Shown: positions 1 to 8,056, numbered from the stretch's first letter. The stretch: 64,000 nt of DNA from Bin87 sp963666415 (GCA_963666415.2 CAXXPD010000003.1:2232001-2296000), one strand, 5' to 3'. Made by a program: numbers and translations. Notes: generated by a model not told the origin, from the sequence alone.

Positions 1-48
1 GCAGAGGTCCTCCTGGCGGGAAAGGGGTTTGAACCGTCCCAATGCGGC

Positions 49-795
49 TTACATGGCAGTGCGCCCGCCGTCGATGACCAGCTCGCTGCCGGTCATGAAC
101 GACGCCTCGTCGGAGGCCAGGAACAGCACGCCGTAGGCGATGTCATCGGTTCGGCCCAGTCGTCCCAGCGGCGTGCGGCTCAGGCGGTCTTCCCGACCCT
201 CTCCGGCCAGCAGGTCGGCGGTCATGTCGGTCTCGATGGTGCCGGGATGCACGCTGTTGCAGCGGATTCCATCGACGGCGTGCTGGATGGCGGTGGACTT
301 CGTGAACAGGCGCACGGCTCCCTTGGAAGCGGTGTAGGCCGAGGAGATGTGGTTGCCAACCAGGCCGGCCACGCTGGAGATGTTGACGATGGAGCCGCCG
401 CCGGCCCTCCGCAGCTCGGGGATGGCTGCCTTGGTGCCCAGGAAGACGCCCTTGGCGTTGACCGACATGGTGGTGTCCCAGTTTTCGGTGGTGGTGTTCT
501 CCACCCTTTCGGGCCGGTAGATGCCGGCGTTGTTCACCAGGATATCCAGCTTGCCGAAGCGCTCAACGGTAGCGGCCACGGCATCCTTCCACGACTGCTC
601 GTCGGTAACGTCCAGGTGGACGAAGAGACACTCACCGCCCAGTTCGTTGATCTCCGCCTCGACCTGGCGTCCCAACTCGTCACGCAGGTCGCCGATGACG
701 ACCTTGCAACCCTCTTGGGAGAACAGCCTGGCCTCCGCCGCGCCCATGCCGCGCGCCCCCCCACTGATGAATGCTACTTTGTTTTCGAGACGCAT
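49..795 (-). CDS. SDR family oxidoreductase
   Basis: A 248-residue classical short-chain dehydrogenase/reductase, an NAD(P)-dependent alcohol/ketone oxidoreductase; the substrate cannot be read from sequence. The N-terminal Rossmann motif is GGARGMG (residues 12-18), followed by NNAG (88-91), the catalytic serine region NISS (138-141) and the YTASK active site with Tyr154 and Lys158. The start is supported by an AGGAGA ribosome site a few bases upstream. It is closely similar to the SDRs at 1601-2353 and 10047-10799 (all begin MRLENKVA), so it belongs to a locally expanded paralogue set. Length is normal for the family. Confidence 0.93.
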   Translation of the reverse strand: MRLENKVAFISGGARGMGAAEARLFSQEGCKVVIGDLRDELGRQVEAEINELGGECLFVHLDVTDEQSWKDAVAATVERFGKLDILVNNAGIYRPERVENTTTENWDTTMSVNAKGVFLGTKAAIPELRRAGGGSIVNISSVAGLVGNHISSAYTASKGAVRLFTKSTAIQHAVDGIRCNSVHPGTIETDMTADLLAGEGREDRLSRTPLGRLGRTDDIAYGVLFLASDEASFMTGSELVIDGGRTAM

Positions 796-867
796 GATTT
801 ATTCTCCTTAAATCTCATTCTTGGTGATAGCGCAGTTGTTGTGTTGGCGGACGGTTGGCCGGATTGC

Positions 868-1431
868 CTACGTCCTGGCCCTCCGCCGCGCCCGCCGCCA
901 GATGCGCCAGGCCAACAGGGCGGCTATGGTTGCGATGACGGCCAGAGCGATTCCGATGCCAGCCACTCCGGGCCGGCCGCTCGAACCATCCGGCACGGCG
1001 CCGCCTGAAGGATGCCAGCCCGGGCCCAGCTCGGCAAAATCCCGCGGCGCCAAAACCACCGATCTGGTGCGGGTGCAGAGACCGGTTTCGCCGTCGTAGG
1101 CATAGACGATGTATCGTCGGCCTTCCTCGAATTCGTAGCCACAGGAGATCCCGCTGCGCACAGTTTTGATAACGATAGTGTCCTGCCTCCGCCCCTTCCA
1201 GACCCGGTCCACGTCGAAGCTAACGGTAACTGGATCGGCGCTGGAGTTGGTGTTAGTCAACAGCTGCACAGCAATTGCCTTGCCGGCGAACACGGCATCG
1301 GCATTCGCCAACGCTTCTATCGGCGATCCTGGACGGGCGCACGAGCAAGCGTTCGCCGGCTCAGCGTCGGCCATGAGCCAGAGGGCCGCAGCCAAGACGA
1401 TAATTGCTATGGTAACGGTTTTCACCCTCAA
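868..1431 (-). CDS. Secreted/membrane-anchored TIMP-like (NTR-fold) protein
   Basis: A 187-residue exported protein. It begins with a hydrophobic signal peptide (about residues 5-28) cut near ANACSC. The CSCARP motif at the mature N-terminus and the following segments (ADAVFAGKA, VWKG, CGYEFEEGRRYIVYA, CTRT) are typical of bacterial tissue-inhibitor-of-metalloproteinase-like netrin domains. A Gly/Pro-rich spacer leads to a C-terminal membrane helix (about residues 156-176) and an Arg-rich cytoplasmic tail, so the domain is probably held on the outer face of the membrane. No protease partner is visible nearby. The fold assignment is by motif only; function is unknown. Confidence 0.8.
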   Translation of the reverse strand: MRVKTVTIAIIVLAAALWLMADAEPANACSCARPGSPIEALANADAVFAGKAIAVQLLTNTNSSADPVTVSFDVDRVWKGRRQDTIVIKTVRSGISCGYEFEEGRRYIVYAYDGETGLCTRTRSVVLAPRDFAELGPGWHPSGGAVPDGSSGRPGVAGIGIALAVIATIAALLAWRIWRRARRRART

Positions 1432-1597
1432 CCCAGCCCTATCCCATCAGAAGAAATCGGACCCGGACGCAGGCCTAACCGGCTCCCTCTCCCCTTGTGG
1501 GAGAGGGTTGGGGTGAGGGGTAACCTTTTCACCGATACCGTTGGTTGGGAAACCACATCACCCCCACCCTCGCCCTTGATAGGAGAGGGCATTTTCG
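1425..1597. repeat. Family B palindromic repeats, two to three copies
   Basis: Three pieces of the CCCTCTCCC/GGGAGAGGG repeat occur here: a degraded copy at 1425-1455, a clear hairpin at about 1483-1521 (CCCTCTCC, short loop, GGAGAGGG, then a TTGGGGTGAGGGG tail) and a third at 1559-1590. The same sequence recurs at 2540, 6497, 6761, 33630, 33848 and 36591. The hairpins sit between genes and could act as transcription ends, but no T-run follows them. Confidence 0.75.
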
Positions 1598-1600
1598 TCC

Positions 1601-2353
1601 CTACTGGGCGAACAGCCCGCCGTCGATGACCAGCTCGCTGCCGGTCATGAAGGACGATTCGTCGGAGGCCAGGAACAGCACACCGTAGGCCACGTCCTCG
1701 GGCATACCAATGCGGCCGATGGGGGTGCGACTCAGCGACGCTTCACGGGCCGCATCGTTTCGCAGCAGCGTGGGCGTGGTCATCGGCGTTTCGATGATGC
1801 CCGGGTGCACTGAGTTGCAGCGGATGCCCTCGGCGGCGTACTGGATGGCGGTCGACTTCGTGAACAGGCGCACCGCGCCCTTGGTGGCGCCATAGGCCGG
1901 CGCCCGCCAACTGCCGACGAGTCCGGCCACGCTGGAGATGTTGATGATGGAACCGCCGCCGACCTTCCGCAGTTCGGGGATGGCCGCCTTGGTGCCGAGG
2001 AACACGCCCTTGGCGTTGATGTCGAAGATGTTGTCCCACAGCTCTTCGGTGGTGTCCTCAATGCCAACCTGCCGGTAAATGCCGGCGTTGTTGACCAGGA
2101 TGTCCAGCTTGCCGAACCGCTCCACGGCGGTATTTACGGCGGCGTTCCACTCGTCCTCGCTGGTGACGTCAAGCTTGACGAAGACGCACTCGCCGCCGGT
2201 CTCGTTGATTTCCGCCTCCAGCTGCCTTCCCTCGTCTTCCAGCACGTCGGCGATAACGACCTTGCAGCCTTCGCTGGCGAAGAGGCGGGCTTCGGCGGCG
2301 CCTTGGCCGCGGGAACCGCCGCTAATCAGGGCAACCTTGTTTTCTAAACGCAT
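1601..2353 (-). CDS. SDR family oxidoreductase
   Basis: A 250-residue short-chain dehydrogenase/reductase. The cofactor loop is GGSRGQG (residues 12-18), NNAG is at 88-91, the catalytic serine is in NISS (138-141), and the active-site YGATK gives Tyr154 and Lys158. The C-terminus SFMTGSELVIDGG is the usual SDR ending. It is a near paralogue of the gene at 49-795, with which it shares strand and spacing, separated only by the TIMP-like gene and a repeat patch. The ATG is preceded by a GGGAGG ribosome site. Substrate unknown. Confidence 0.93.
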   Translation of the reverse strand: MRLENKVALISGGSRGQGAAEARLFASEGCKVVIADVLEDEGRQLEAEINETGGECVFVKLDVTSEDEWNAAVNTAVERFGKLDILVNNAGIYRQVGIEDTTEELWDNIFDINAKGVFLGTKAAIPELRKVGGGSIINISSVAGLVGSWRAPAYGATKGAVRLFTKSTAIQYAAEGIRCNSVHPGIIETPMTTPTLLRNDAAREASLSRTPIGRIGMPEDVAYGVLFLASDESSFMTGSELVIDGGLFAQ

Positions 2354-2539
2354 CGCAGTACCTCCCGATTGGTACGGGTGAGTCGGCCGCGCTCAACGGG
2401 CCGGGTGGCAGTCCGGTTGGACGGCGCCTACGATTGTAGCGGCGGCAGGTTTGCAGTCAAGGTGGAGATGCTCTCGCCCGTACCCGGTTCAATCTGTGAT
2501 TGCGAAGAGAATTCGACCCACGATAGTGGCGGGGACGGC

Positions 2540-2583
2540 TTCACCCTCACCCCAGCCCTCTCCCATCAACGGAGAGGGGGTCT
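2540..2583. repeat. Family B palindromic repeat
   Basis: One copy of the CACCCTCACCCC...CTCTCCC/GGAGAGGG repeat. It lies in the 490-base gap before the TlpA-like gene; the rest of that gap holds a family A repeat and a promoter. Confidence 0.75.
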
Positions 2584-2599
2584 CATGAACACCCACTTT

Positions 2600-2741
2600 G
2601 TCATTGCGAACGCACACCCTGTGTCATTGCGAGCGCAGCGTGGCAATCTCGTCGCCGTAGCAACGGCGGTTCGCCGACGTGTGTTCAACCTCATCGAGAT
2701 TTCCGCTCGTCCTGAGCCTGTCGAAGGACGCGCGAAATGAC
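2600..2741. repeat. Family A (GTCATTGCGAG) palindromic repeat
   Basis: A partial copy (2600-2615) followed by a full copy running from GTCATTGCGAGCGCAGCG to AATGAC at 2741. The interior has the GCGGTTCGCCGACGTGTG core seen in the other copies and the CTGAGCCTGTCGAAGGACG variant arm. See the copies at 5201, 6537, 9711, 13903, 20713, 24148, 26694 and 30491. Confidence 0.8.
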
Positions 2742-2776
2742 GGATTGAAGTGTGTACCCGTGACAGATGGGGTTGA

Positions 2777-2805
2777 TTGACCACGGCTATCGTCAAACCT
2801 ATAAT
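2777..2805 (+). promoter_or_regulatory. Sigma70-type promoter for the TlpA/CopD/Trm112 operon
   Basis: A TTGACC -35 box (2777-2782) and a perfect TATAAT -10 box (2800-2805) are separated by exactly 17 bases, about 40 bases before the ATG at 2844. Spacing and sequence fit a housekeeping promoter. Confidence 0.75.
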
Positions 2806-2843
2806 GGGTCGCCCCGCTACGGCAGTCTCCCTCCGCAATTCTG

Positions 2844-3362
2844 ATGACGCATATCCTGAACAATCCAAGCGTTTTGCGACGATTCGTCGCGCTATTCGCG
2901 GGTGCGGCGACGCTGTTGCTGGTCGCCACGGCCTGCGCGCCGGGGCAGCCGGCCGCCGATTTCGCTTTGACCACGTTTACCGGCGATAGTTTCACGCTGT
3001 CCGAACAGCGGGGCAACGTGGTGGTAATCAACTTCTGGTACCCGTCCTGCCCCCCGTGCCGGGACGAGATGCCGGCCTTTCAGGATGTGTTCGAAGAGTA
3101 CCAGGGGCAACAGGTCCGTTTTATCGGGCTGTTTGTACCACAGGGGTTCGACACCGAGATCGAAGCCCGCCGGTTCGTGGACGAGCTGGGGCTGACCTTT
3201 GAGTTCGCCACCGACGTGCGCGCGTTGGTGGCCCAGAAATACGCCGTGGAGTATTTCCCGACGACGTACTTCATCGACCGGGGAGGTCGGGTCGCGCGCC
3301 AGGAAATCAGCCGGATGGATGCCGACCGCCTGACGCAAATCCTCTCGGACCTGCTGGGCTAG
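2844..3362 (+). CDS. TlpA-like thioredoxin-fold lipoprotein
   Basis: A 172-residue thiol-disulfide oxidoreductase of the TlpA/ResA (AhpC-TSA/redoxin) group. A signal sequence ends in the lipobox ATAC, with Cys31 the probable lipidated residue, so the domain should face outward from the membrane. The active site is WYPSCPPC with Cys69 and Cys72 (CxxC). A cis-Pro region (YFPTTYFID) and the C-terminal RVARQEISRMD complete the fold. It starts a three-gene operon, 12 bases before a CopD-like membrane protein, so a role in metal or redox handling at the cell surface is plausible but inferred. A strong promoter lies just upstream. Confidence 0.9.
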   Translation: MTHILNNPSVLRRFVALFAGAATLLLVATACAPGQPAADFALTTFTGDSFTLSEQRGNVVVINFWYPSCPPCRDEMPAFQDVFEEYQGQQVRFIGLFVPQGFDTEIEARRFVDELGLTFEFATDVRALVAQKYAVEYFPTTYFIDRGGRVARQEISRMDADRLTQILSDLLG

Positions 3363-3374
3363 GTTGGGCCGGTC

Positions 3375-3869
3375 ATGCCGGTGCTGGACGTCATCCTGCT
3401 GATCATCCGCTGGGCCCACGCCTTGGCCGCCGTCACGTGGATTGGCGGCAGTCTGTTCCTGCTGCTGGCCGGACGGCCCGCCCTGCGCGCCGCAGATTCC
3501 CAAGGGGTCGTGGCCCGGGCGTTGGCCGTCGAGTTTCGGCCCATCGTCGCTACCGCAATCGGGGTGCTGATCGTCAGCGGAGTCATCTTGGCGGTGAGCC
3601 GGCTGACGTCGGACGCTGCCAGCCTGGGCTATGTGGGCGTGCTCATCGCCAAAATCGCGCTGGCGGTGTACGCTTTTGCCATCGCTTGGTTGCTGCCCCG
3701 ACGGCGGCGCAGCGAGGCGGTGGCCACCGGAGAGCCGGCAACGCCCGCCGTGTGGCATCGGGTGCGGGCCGGGCTCACCGGCACGACGATGCTGACGGTG
3801 GCGGGTGTCATCGTTATCGGGCTGGCCGACGTGCTGGGCTGGCTGTTCGAGCGGGGCCTGGCCGACTGA
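3375..3869 (+). CDS. CopD-like four-helix membrane protein
   Basis: A 164-residue integral membrane protein with four predicted helices (about residues 5-30, 55-75, 83-105 and 136-156). The N-terminal segment IIRWAHALAAVTWIGGSLF, with a His in the first helix, is characteristic of the CopD/copper-resistance D and related membrane-heme families. It sits 12 bases after the TlpA-like gene and 19 bases before the Trm112-like gene, so it is probably cotranscribed with both. Copper transport is the family association, not something the sequence proves. Confidence 0.8.
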   Translation: MPVLDVILLIIRWAHALAAVTWIGGSLFLLLAGRPALRAADSQGVVARALAVEFRPIVATAIGVLIVSGVILAVSRLTSDAASLGYVGVLIAKIALAVYAFAIAWLLPRRRRSEAVATGEPATPAVWHRVRAGLTGTTMLTVAGVIVIGLADVLGWLFERGLAD

Positions 3870-3888
3870 CGGTCAGGAAGGAGAACAC

Positions 3889-4110
3889 ATGAGGACGGAA
3901 TTGCTGGACATTATCGCCTGCCCAGTGTGCAAGGGGCCCTTGACGCTACAGGCCGACTCGGTGGCTGGCGATGACGACGTCATCCCCGGCGAGGTGTTGT
4001 CCGGAACTCTCACCTGTCCCCCGTGCGACGAACGCTACCCAATCACCGACGGCATACCCAACCTGCTGCCGCCGGATATGCGGGATGCGGAGGCCCACTC
4101 CGGTCGTTAG
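3889..4110 (+). CDS. Trm112-like zinc-binding protein
   Basis: A 73-residue protein of the Trm112 family. Cys11 and Cys14 (IACPVC) and Cys43 and Cys46 (TCPPC) form a four-cysteine zinc site, and RYPITDGIPNLLP is the family's C-terminal signature. Eukaryotic Trm112 activates methyltransferases; the bacterial protein is a small zinc ribbon of unclear role. The ATG at 3889 follows an AGGAG site 7 bases upstream and overlaps no neighbour. It is the last gene of the TlpA-CopD operon. Confidence 0.9.
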   Translation: MRTELLDIIACPVCKGPLTLQADSVAGDDDVIPGEVLSGTLTCPPCDERYPITDGIPNLLPPDMRDAEAHSGR

Positions 4111-4139
4111 CCAGGTGGGGCAAGCCGGGCCCTGAACCC

Positions 4140-4454
4140 TCAATTGGCAATGGGGTCCAGGGCGTTGGCGATTCGATTCAGGGTGGTCAGCATCAGCGCG
4201 ACGTCGCCGGCCAGCTGATCCGAATCGTCCGAGATGGCCCCTACACCTTCGGCCGCCGACTCCGCGGCTTCCGCCAGGCTATTTGACGCCTCAGTGATGG
4301 TGTCGCCGACGCCGGTGAGCTCGCCGGAAATTGGAACCAGCCGTTCGGCAGCGCTCTTCAACGACTGGGAGGCGTCCGCTACGTTGTTGAACGCCTGCCT
4401 CAAGGGGGCAAAGAGCAGGATCACCACCACGACGATGGCAATGCAAACGGCCAT
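4140..4454 (-). CDS. Small membrane-anchored coiled-coil protein
   Basis: A 104-residue protein not recognised by family. Residues 2-18 form one membrane helix, and the rest is an Ala/Ser/Leu-rich amphipathic segment with a regular spacing suggestive of coiled coil (FNNVADASQSLKSAAERL, then SNSLAEAAESAAEGV). The pattern resembles the helical linkers of methyl-accepting or ESX-like proteins but has no diagnostic motif. The ATG follows a GAGAGGGG site. It lies downstream of the UGSC gene on the same strand, 87 bases away. Confidence 0.6.
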   Translation of the reverse strand: MAVCIAIVVVVILLFAPLRQAFNNVADASQSLKSAAERLVPISGELTGVGDTITEASNSLAEAAESAAEGVGAISDDSDQLAGDVALMLTTLNRIANALDPIAN

Positions 4455-4541
4455 CCCCTCTCGTTACAGAATTTGCCTCGCCAAATACAAAGAGGGCGGG
4501 TATTAACCCGCCCTAATCTGACTACGGTTGTGTCCGATGGG

Positions 4542-5078
4542 TCAGCCGCCAGTGATGATGGCCACTACCTCGGATGCCAGACCCTCGGCGCGTTCGCGCA
4601 GGGCGGGGCGGTCCAGGTTCTCAATCGGATGCTGCGTGAAGATGGTTGGGTAGTCTTCCGCGCCCCACATCTTTGCCATGGCGTTGGCGGTGGGGATGAA
4701 CCGGTCGGTGCAAATGGTAGCAGAAGGGAGACCGGCCTTCTCAACGTGGATTCCGTCGTGCACACTGCACGCACTGCAACTCCCTCAATCGCCAATGGCA
4801 ACAACCACCGAATCGACGTTGGCCACCAGTTCCTGCAATTCCTGTGGGTCGGCGGGACGGGAGGCGCTGGGCTTGCGGAGCCACCGCACCTCGCGAATTT
4901 CGTAGCGGTTGCGCAGTACCTCCGCCAACTCTTCAAGCAGTACGTCGGCGTTGCGCTTGCTGTCATCAATGAGGCCCAACCGGGTGCCGGCCAGCGAGGG
5001 CAGGCGAGGTGCGCCGTCGAACGGGGCAATGATGGGCTCGGTGGTCGGAGTGACCAGCCTGTATTCCTGGGTAGCCAT
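4542..5078 (-). CDS. UGSC-family selenoprotein, in-frame UGA at residue 98
   Basis: Read through the TGA at 4785-4787, this is one 178-residue protein; the 97 codons before and 80 codons after the TGA are in the same frame. The joint reads VAIGD-U-GSCSAC, matching the U-G-S-C motif after which the UGSC (seleno)protein family is named (recalled from family knowledge). The flanking segments KRNADVLLEELAEVL and HVEKAGLPSATICT align with the fused homologue at 14226-15947, which has a TGA at the same place. Cys101 lies three residues from Sec, giving a probable selenenylsulfide redox site. A hairpin starts just after the TGA. The ATG follows a GGAGGG site. Ending at the TGA would leave a protein without its redox motif. 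Confidence 0.88.
4748..4787 (-). promoter_or_regulatory. Candidate bacterial SECIS element
   Basis: Counting from the base after the UGA, bases 14-18 (CGTGC) pair with 24-28 (GCACG), leaving a five-base loop AGTGT at +19 to +23. An outer stem pairs +2 to +7 (GGA-G-TT, one bulge) with +33 to +37 (AATCC). The loop position lies within the distance range known for bacterial SECIS elements and equals that of the second selenoprotein gene here. Pairing was done by eye. Confidence 0.6.
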
Positions 5079-5200
5079 TTTTATCCCTCCACGGGTTGGA
5101 GTGTGTGAGGCTGTTATACCAGTTCGGGGAACGGATTGCTATACGGGGGTGGATTCCGCCCTCACGCTGACCCGTTCCCGGACTGGGCTTTTACGAAGCT

Positions 5201-5376
5201 GCCATTGCGAGGAGCGCAGCGACGTGGCAATCTCAGCACAGGCACGACGGACGTAACAATAACGCCGCGCTGGGATCCGGGCTGCACCCTAACTGGAACT
5301 ACGCAAAGGCGCCGGGAGGGGGAAGGCCTTACTAACGCCGTCGAGATTGCCACGTCGCTGCGCTCCTCGCAATGAC
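5201..5376. repeat. Family A repeat, MITE-like with about 32-bp perfect inverted ends
   Basis: The left arm (5202-5234) and right arm (5344-5376) are almost perfect reverse complements, both containing CATTGCGAGGAGCGCAGCGA. The roughly 108-base interior differs from other copies and encodes nothing recognisable. The arrangement is that of a miniature inverted-repeat element. The rest of the 310-base gap holds only the upstream regions of the two genes. Confidence 0.8.
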
Positions 5377-5388
5377 ACAGGCAACGAC

Positions 5389-6453
5389 TTACCCCATCCG
5401 CACGACTTTGGTTACTGCGGTGGAGCCGACTTTTGGCCCCCAGCTGGGGATGACTGACGACATATTGGATTCCTCGCCGCCGGCGAACACTACCAGGATG
5501 TCGTCGGGTTCGGGTATCAGCGGAATCATGGTGGACTCATCGCCCGGTTCAACGTCGCCGCGCAGCACCTGGCCGCGTTTGAGATCGGCCACTGAACGCT
5601 GGATGTTGGCGTGCAGGTAGGTTCGTATGTCGGCCTTGCCCCAGTCTTGCCACAGCCGACTGTTGCCGGCAAACGTCACCACAATCTGGCCCTGGCGGAT
5701 GCCCACCGACAAATCACCCACCGAGCCCGACGTTGACATCGATGTGCCCAGCGACGAGGCGACGTCGGCCAGGGCGTACAGGATTGCTTCGGGTCGGCCC
5801 ACGGCGCGGGTCTGGCGAGGACTTTCACCGGCAAACACGGTAACGGTGCTGTCCGACGCGTCGAAGCCGCGTTCCACGTGCAGCGGTGTCCAGTGGGTGT
5901 CTCCTTCGGCCTCGGCGATACAGTAGGTGTACTTGCCGGGATGGCCGATAACGCTGCGGTCGAACAGGCCCGGAATGGCGGCGCAGGCATTCATCAGGAT
6001 GAGCCGGATGGAACGTCCGATGGTGCCGTTGGCGCGGTTGCCGGGACCGAACAGGTTGTTGCGGCTATTGAGACCAATCTGTGCGGCAATGGGGCCGTTG
6101 ACGATGCACAGCACTGCGGCGCCGCCCATGCTGGACGACGGCCCAACCAGATTGAACACCGGATCGAGCATTGCTTCGGTGGCGGCTAGCACCACGGGGA
6201 AATACTCGGGAAGACAACCGGCCATCACTGCGTTGGCGGCTGCCTTCTCAACGGTAATCACGCGGCGACGTTCGGGCAGCTCGCCGATAACATCGTCGGG
6301 GGCGTGCCCTACGGCTCCTATGAACTCGGCGACGCGTTCGGCGGTGGGGGGAATGACGGGCAGTCCGTCGGTCCAACCCAATTCGTAGCACCGTTCGACG
6401 GCGCCGAAAATGTCATCCCAGGCGGCGGTGGTGATATCGGTGAAAGTGGTCAA
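5389..6453 (-). CDS. UGSC-associated domain protein, stand-alone
   Basis: A 354-residue protein homologous to the C-terminal two-thirds of the fused selenoprotein at 14226-15947. Shared landmarks are W(T/S)DG(L/M)PVIPPT, TVEK(A/I)A.NAVMAGC, (I)VNGPIA, GP(G)..N..IGR..RL.L.N and (C)IAE.E....W.P.HV..GF.A..S.VTV. Residue Cys77 in VMAGC is conserved between the two. No Sec codon is present here. It lies about 310 bases from the separate UGSC gene on the same strand, so the two probably act as partners. The start is a TTG with an AGGCAGG site upstream. Function is unknown; a redox enzyme using the UGSC protein is my inference. Confidence 0.85.
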   Translation of the reverse strand: MTTFTDITTAAWDDIFGAVERCYELGWTDGLPVIPPTAERVAEFIGAVGHAPDDVIGELPERRRVITVEKAAANAVMAGCLPEYFPVVLAATEAMLDPVFNLVGPSSSMGGAAVLCIVNGPIAAQIGLNSRNNLFGPGNRANGTIGRSIRLILMNACAAIPGLFDRSVIGHPGKYTYCIAEAEGDTHWTPLHVERGFDASDSTVTVFAGESPRQTRAVGRPEAILYALADVASSLGTSMSTSGSVGDLSVGIRQGQIVVTFAGNSRLWQDWGKADIRTYLHANIQRSVADLKRGQVLRGDVEPGDESTMIPLIPEPDDILVVFAGGEESNMSSVIPSWGPKVGSTAVTKVVRMG

Positions 6454-6496
6454 TGGATTTACCTGCCTGCCTCGATTTGGTTGGATTGGCGGAGAA

Positions 6497-6534
6497 TGTC
6501 ACCCTCACCCTGTCCCATCAAGGGGGACGGTGTC
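6497..6534. repeat. Family B repeat
   Basis: A CACCCTCACCC...TCCCATCAAGGGGGA copy, directly upstream of a family A repeat in the 400-base gap between the UGSC-associated gene and the NHL-propeller gene. Confidence 0.65.
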
Positions 6535-6536
6535 AC

Positions 6537-6699
6537 GTGTACCCACTTTAATCTGTCATTGCGAGGAGCGCTCGCTCATCCCGAGTCCGTCGAGGGACGC
6601 GGTAATCTCGATGAGGTTCAACGCACGTCGGCGAACCGCCGTTGCTGTGACGACGCGATTGCTGCGCTACGCTCGCAATGACAAAGTGGGTACGCATGA
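6537..6699. repeat. Family A repeat with ACCCACTTT/AAAGTGGGT ends
   Basis: The repeat runs from GTACCCACTTTAATCTGTCA to CAATGACAAAGTGGGTACGC, showing that the full inverted ends extend outside GTCATTGCGAG to the sequence GTACCCACTTT. The interior carries the GTCGGCGAACCGCCG core. No coding signal was seen. Confidence 0.8.
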
Positions 6700-6760
6700 A
6701 AAGTGGGTACGTATGAGGGGATGGGTGCGCATGAGGGGAAATGGTGAGTCGCCCATCGCC

Positions 6761-6801
6761 GGCCCCCCTCTCCCACAGGGGAGAGGGTTGGGGTGAGGGG
6801 G
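6761..6801. repeat. Family B repeat
   Basis: A CCCCTCTCCC/GGGGAGAGGG hairpin followed by TTGGGGTGAGGGGG, about 60 bases past the 3' end of the NHL-propeller gene, where it might serve as a transcription end. Confidence 0.7.
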
Positions 6802-6859
6802 TTGGCTACGAAATGACGCAGCGGCCCCGGCGGGGATGATTGCCGTACGAAACCGCTCG

Positions 6860-7807
6860 TTACACCCGGGCGTACTTGGAGAAACTGCGGAGTTCCCGCG
6901 GCGGGTCCATGTGGCTGCCCCTGATGGTGTAGGACACCTCGGAAACGTACACGGCGCCAGTGCTGTCCACGGCGATGCCGTGGGGGGCGATGAACTGGCC
7001 GGCGCCCTCGCCCTCATCGGAGGAACCGAACATGCACACCCGCTGGCCGTCCCGGTCGTAAACCGTAACGCGGTGGCCCAGGCCAGGGGCGTCGTCCACG
7101 CCACCCATGCCGTTGAGCTCGCCGACGTAGATATGGCCATTCCAGTAGACCATGGCGTCAGGACGGTGGATGTTGCTCCACATGGTCAGGAAGTTGCCTT
7201 CGGTGTCGAACAGCTGGATACGGTGCGCTTCCCGGTCGACCACGTAGACCCGCTCGTCCTCGTCAAATGCGATGTTGTGGGGTCGGATGAACTGACTGGC
7301 GTCGATGCCCGGCTCGCCCCAGGAGAACTTGTAGCCTCCCTCGGCGGTGTAGACGTGGATGCGGGAGTTGCCGTAGCCGTCGGAGACGTAGATGTCGCCG
7401 TTGCTGGGGCGGATGGCTGCTGACGTGGGGCGATTGAACGGCTGGCCGCTCCAGCGTGGGGCGGGGTGGTTCTTCTCGCCAATCTCCATCAGTTTTTCGC
7501 CCGTAACGCTGAATTTCTGGATGGTGTGGATGCCGTCATCGGCAACGAGCAGGGAATCGTCGGCCGCGCTGTAATACAGGCCGTGGGTGCGGTTCTCGCT
7601 GAAATGACCTTCGCCGAAGCTGCGCTCGTAATTGCCGTCCTTGTCAAACACCATGATGGGGTGTTCGCCGCGGGTTAAAATGAACACACGGTCTCCGCCA
7701 TCTACGGCGACGCCGGGGCACTCCAGGAGGCGCATACCGTCGGGCATCTTGAGCCAGTTGTCCACGAACGCGTAGTTAAAATCACCTTGGCCGTAAGTGT
7801 CAGGCAT
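6860..7807 (-). CDS. NHL-repeat six-bladed beta-propeller protein
   Basis: A 315-residue beta-propeller. Repeats of the type G(V/I)AVD..(R/G)VYV.(D/E)...H.I..F...G appear across the chain (for example GVAVDGGDRVFILTRG, NIAFDEDERVYVVDREAHRI and GIAVDSTGAVYVSEV). This pattern matches NHL proteins and the peptidyl-alpha-hydroxyglycine alpha-amidating-lyase-like group. No signal peptide is present, so it is probably cytoplasmic. The ATG follows GAAAGGAGAAC. It may bind ligand or act as a lyase/lactonase; the sequence does not decide. It stands between the LLM gene and the UGSC genes on the same strand. Confidence 0.88.
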   Translation of the reverse strand: MPDTYGQGDFNYAFVDNWLKMPDGMRLLECPGVAVDGGDRVFILTRGEHPIMVFDKDGNYERSFGEGHFSENRTHGLYYSAADDSLLVADDGIHTIQKFSVTGEKLMEIGEKNHPAPRWSGQPFNRPTSAAIRPSNGDIYVSDGYGNSRIHVYTAEGGYKFSWGEPGIDASQFIRPHNIAFDEDERVYVVDREAHRIQLFDTEGNFLTMWSNIHRPDAMVYWNGHIYVGELNGMGGVDDAPGLGHRVTVYDRDGQRVCMFGSSDEGEGAGQFIAPHGIAVDSTGAVYVSEVSYTIRGSHMDPPRELRSFSKYARV

Positions 7808-8056
7808 AATGTTCTCCTTTCAGGTAGTCTTGTCAGGTAGTCTTGCAGGCTTTGTCGGTCAGTTTGGTTCTGCGTAACATTATGGGTCAATGCGGCGGTT
7901 CGATGCCTGGCGGTCCGGAGATGCTTGAACGGCATTGGTGTAGTTCATTGGCCAATCTGGACCCGCCGGATTGCTCCCGCTGCCGATTTTCGTGTGGGTT
8001 GTTGAGCGTAACGATGGTAACGGTTGATGGTTGGTTTCACAAGTCCCCGGCTGTTG

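Noticed and set aside
4542..5078. Interpretation of the UGSC gene as a simple nonsense-mutated pseudogene
   Set aside because: The TGA is at the same aligned place as in the homologue at 14532, is followed by a conserved G-x-C, and both have a hairpin at the right distance; there are no other lesions in either gene.
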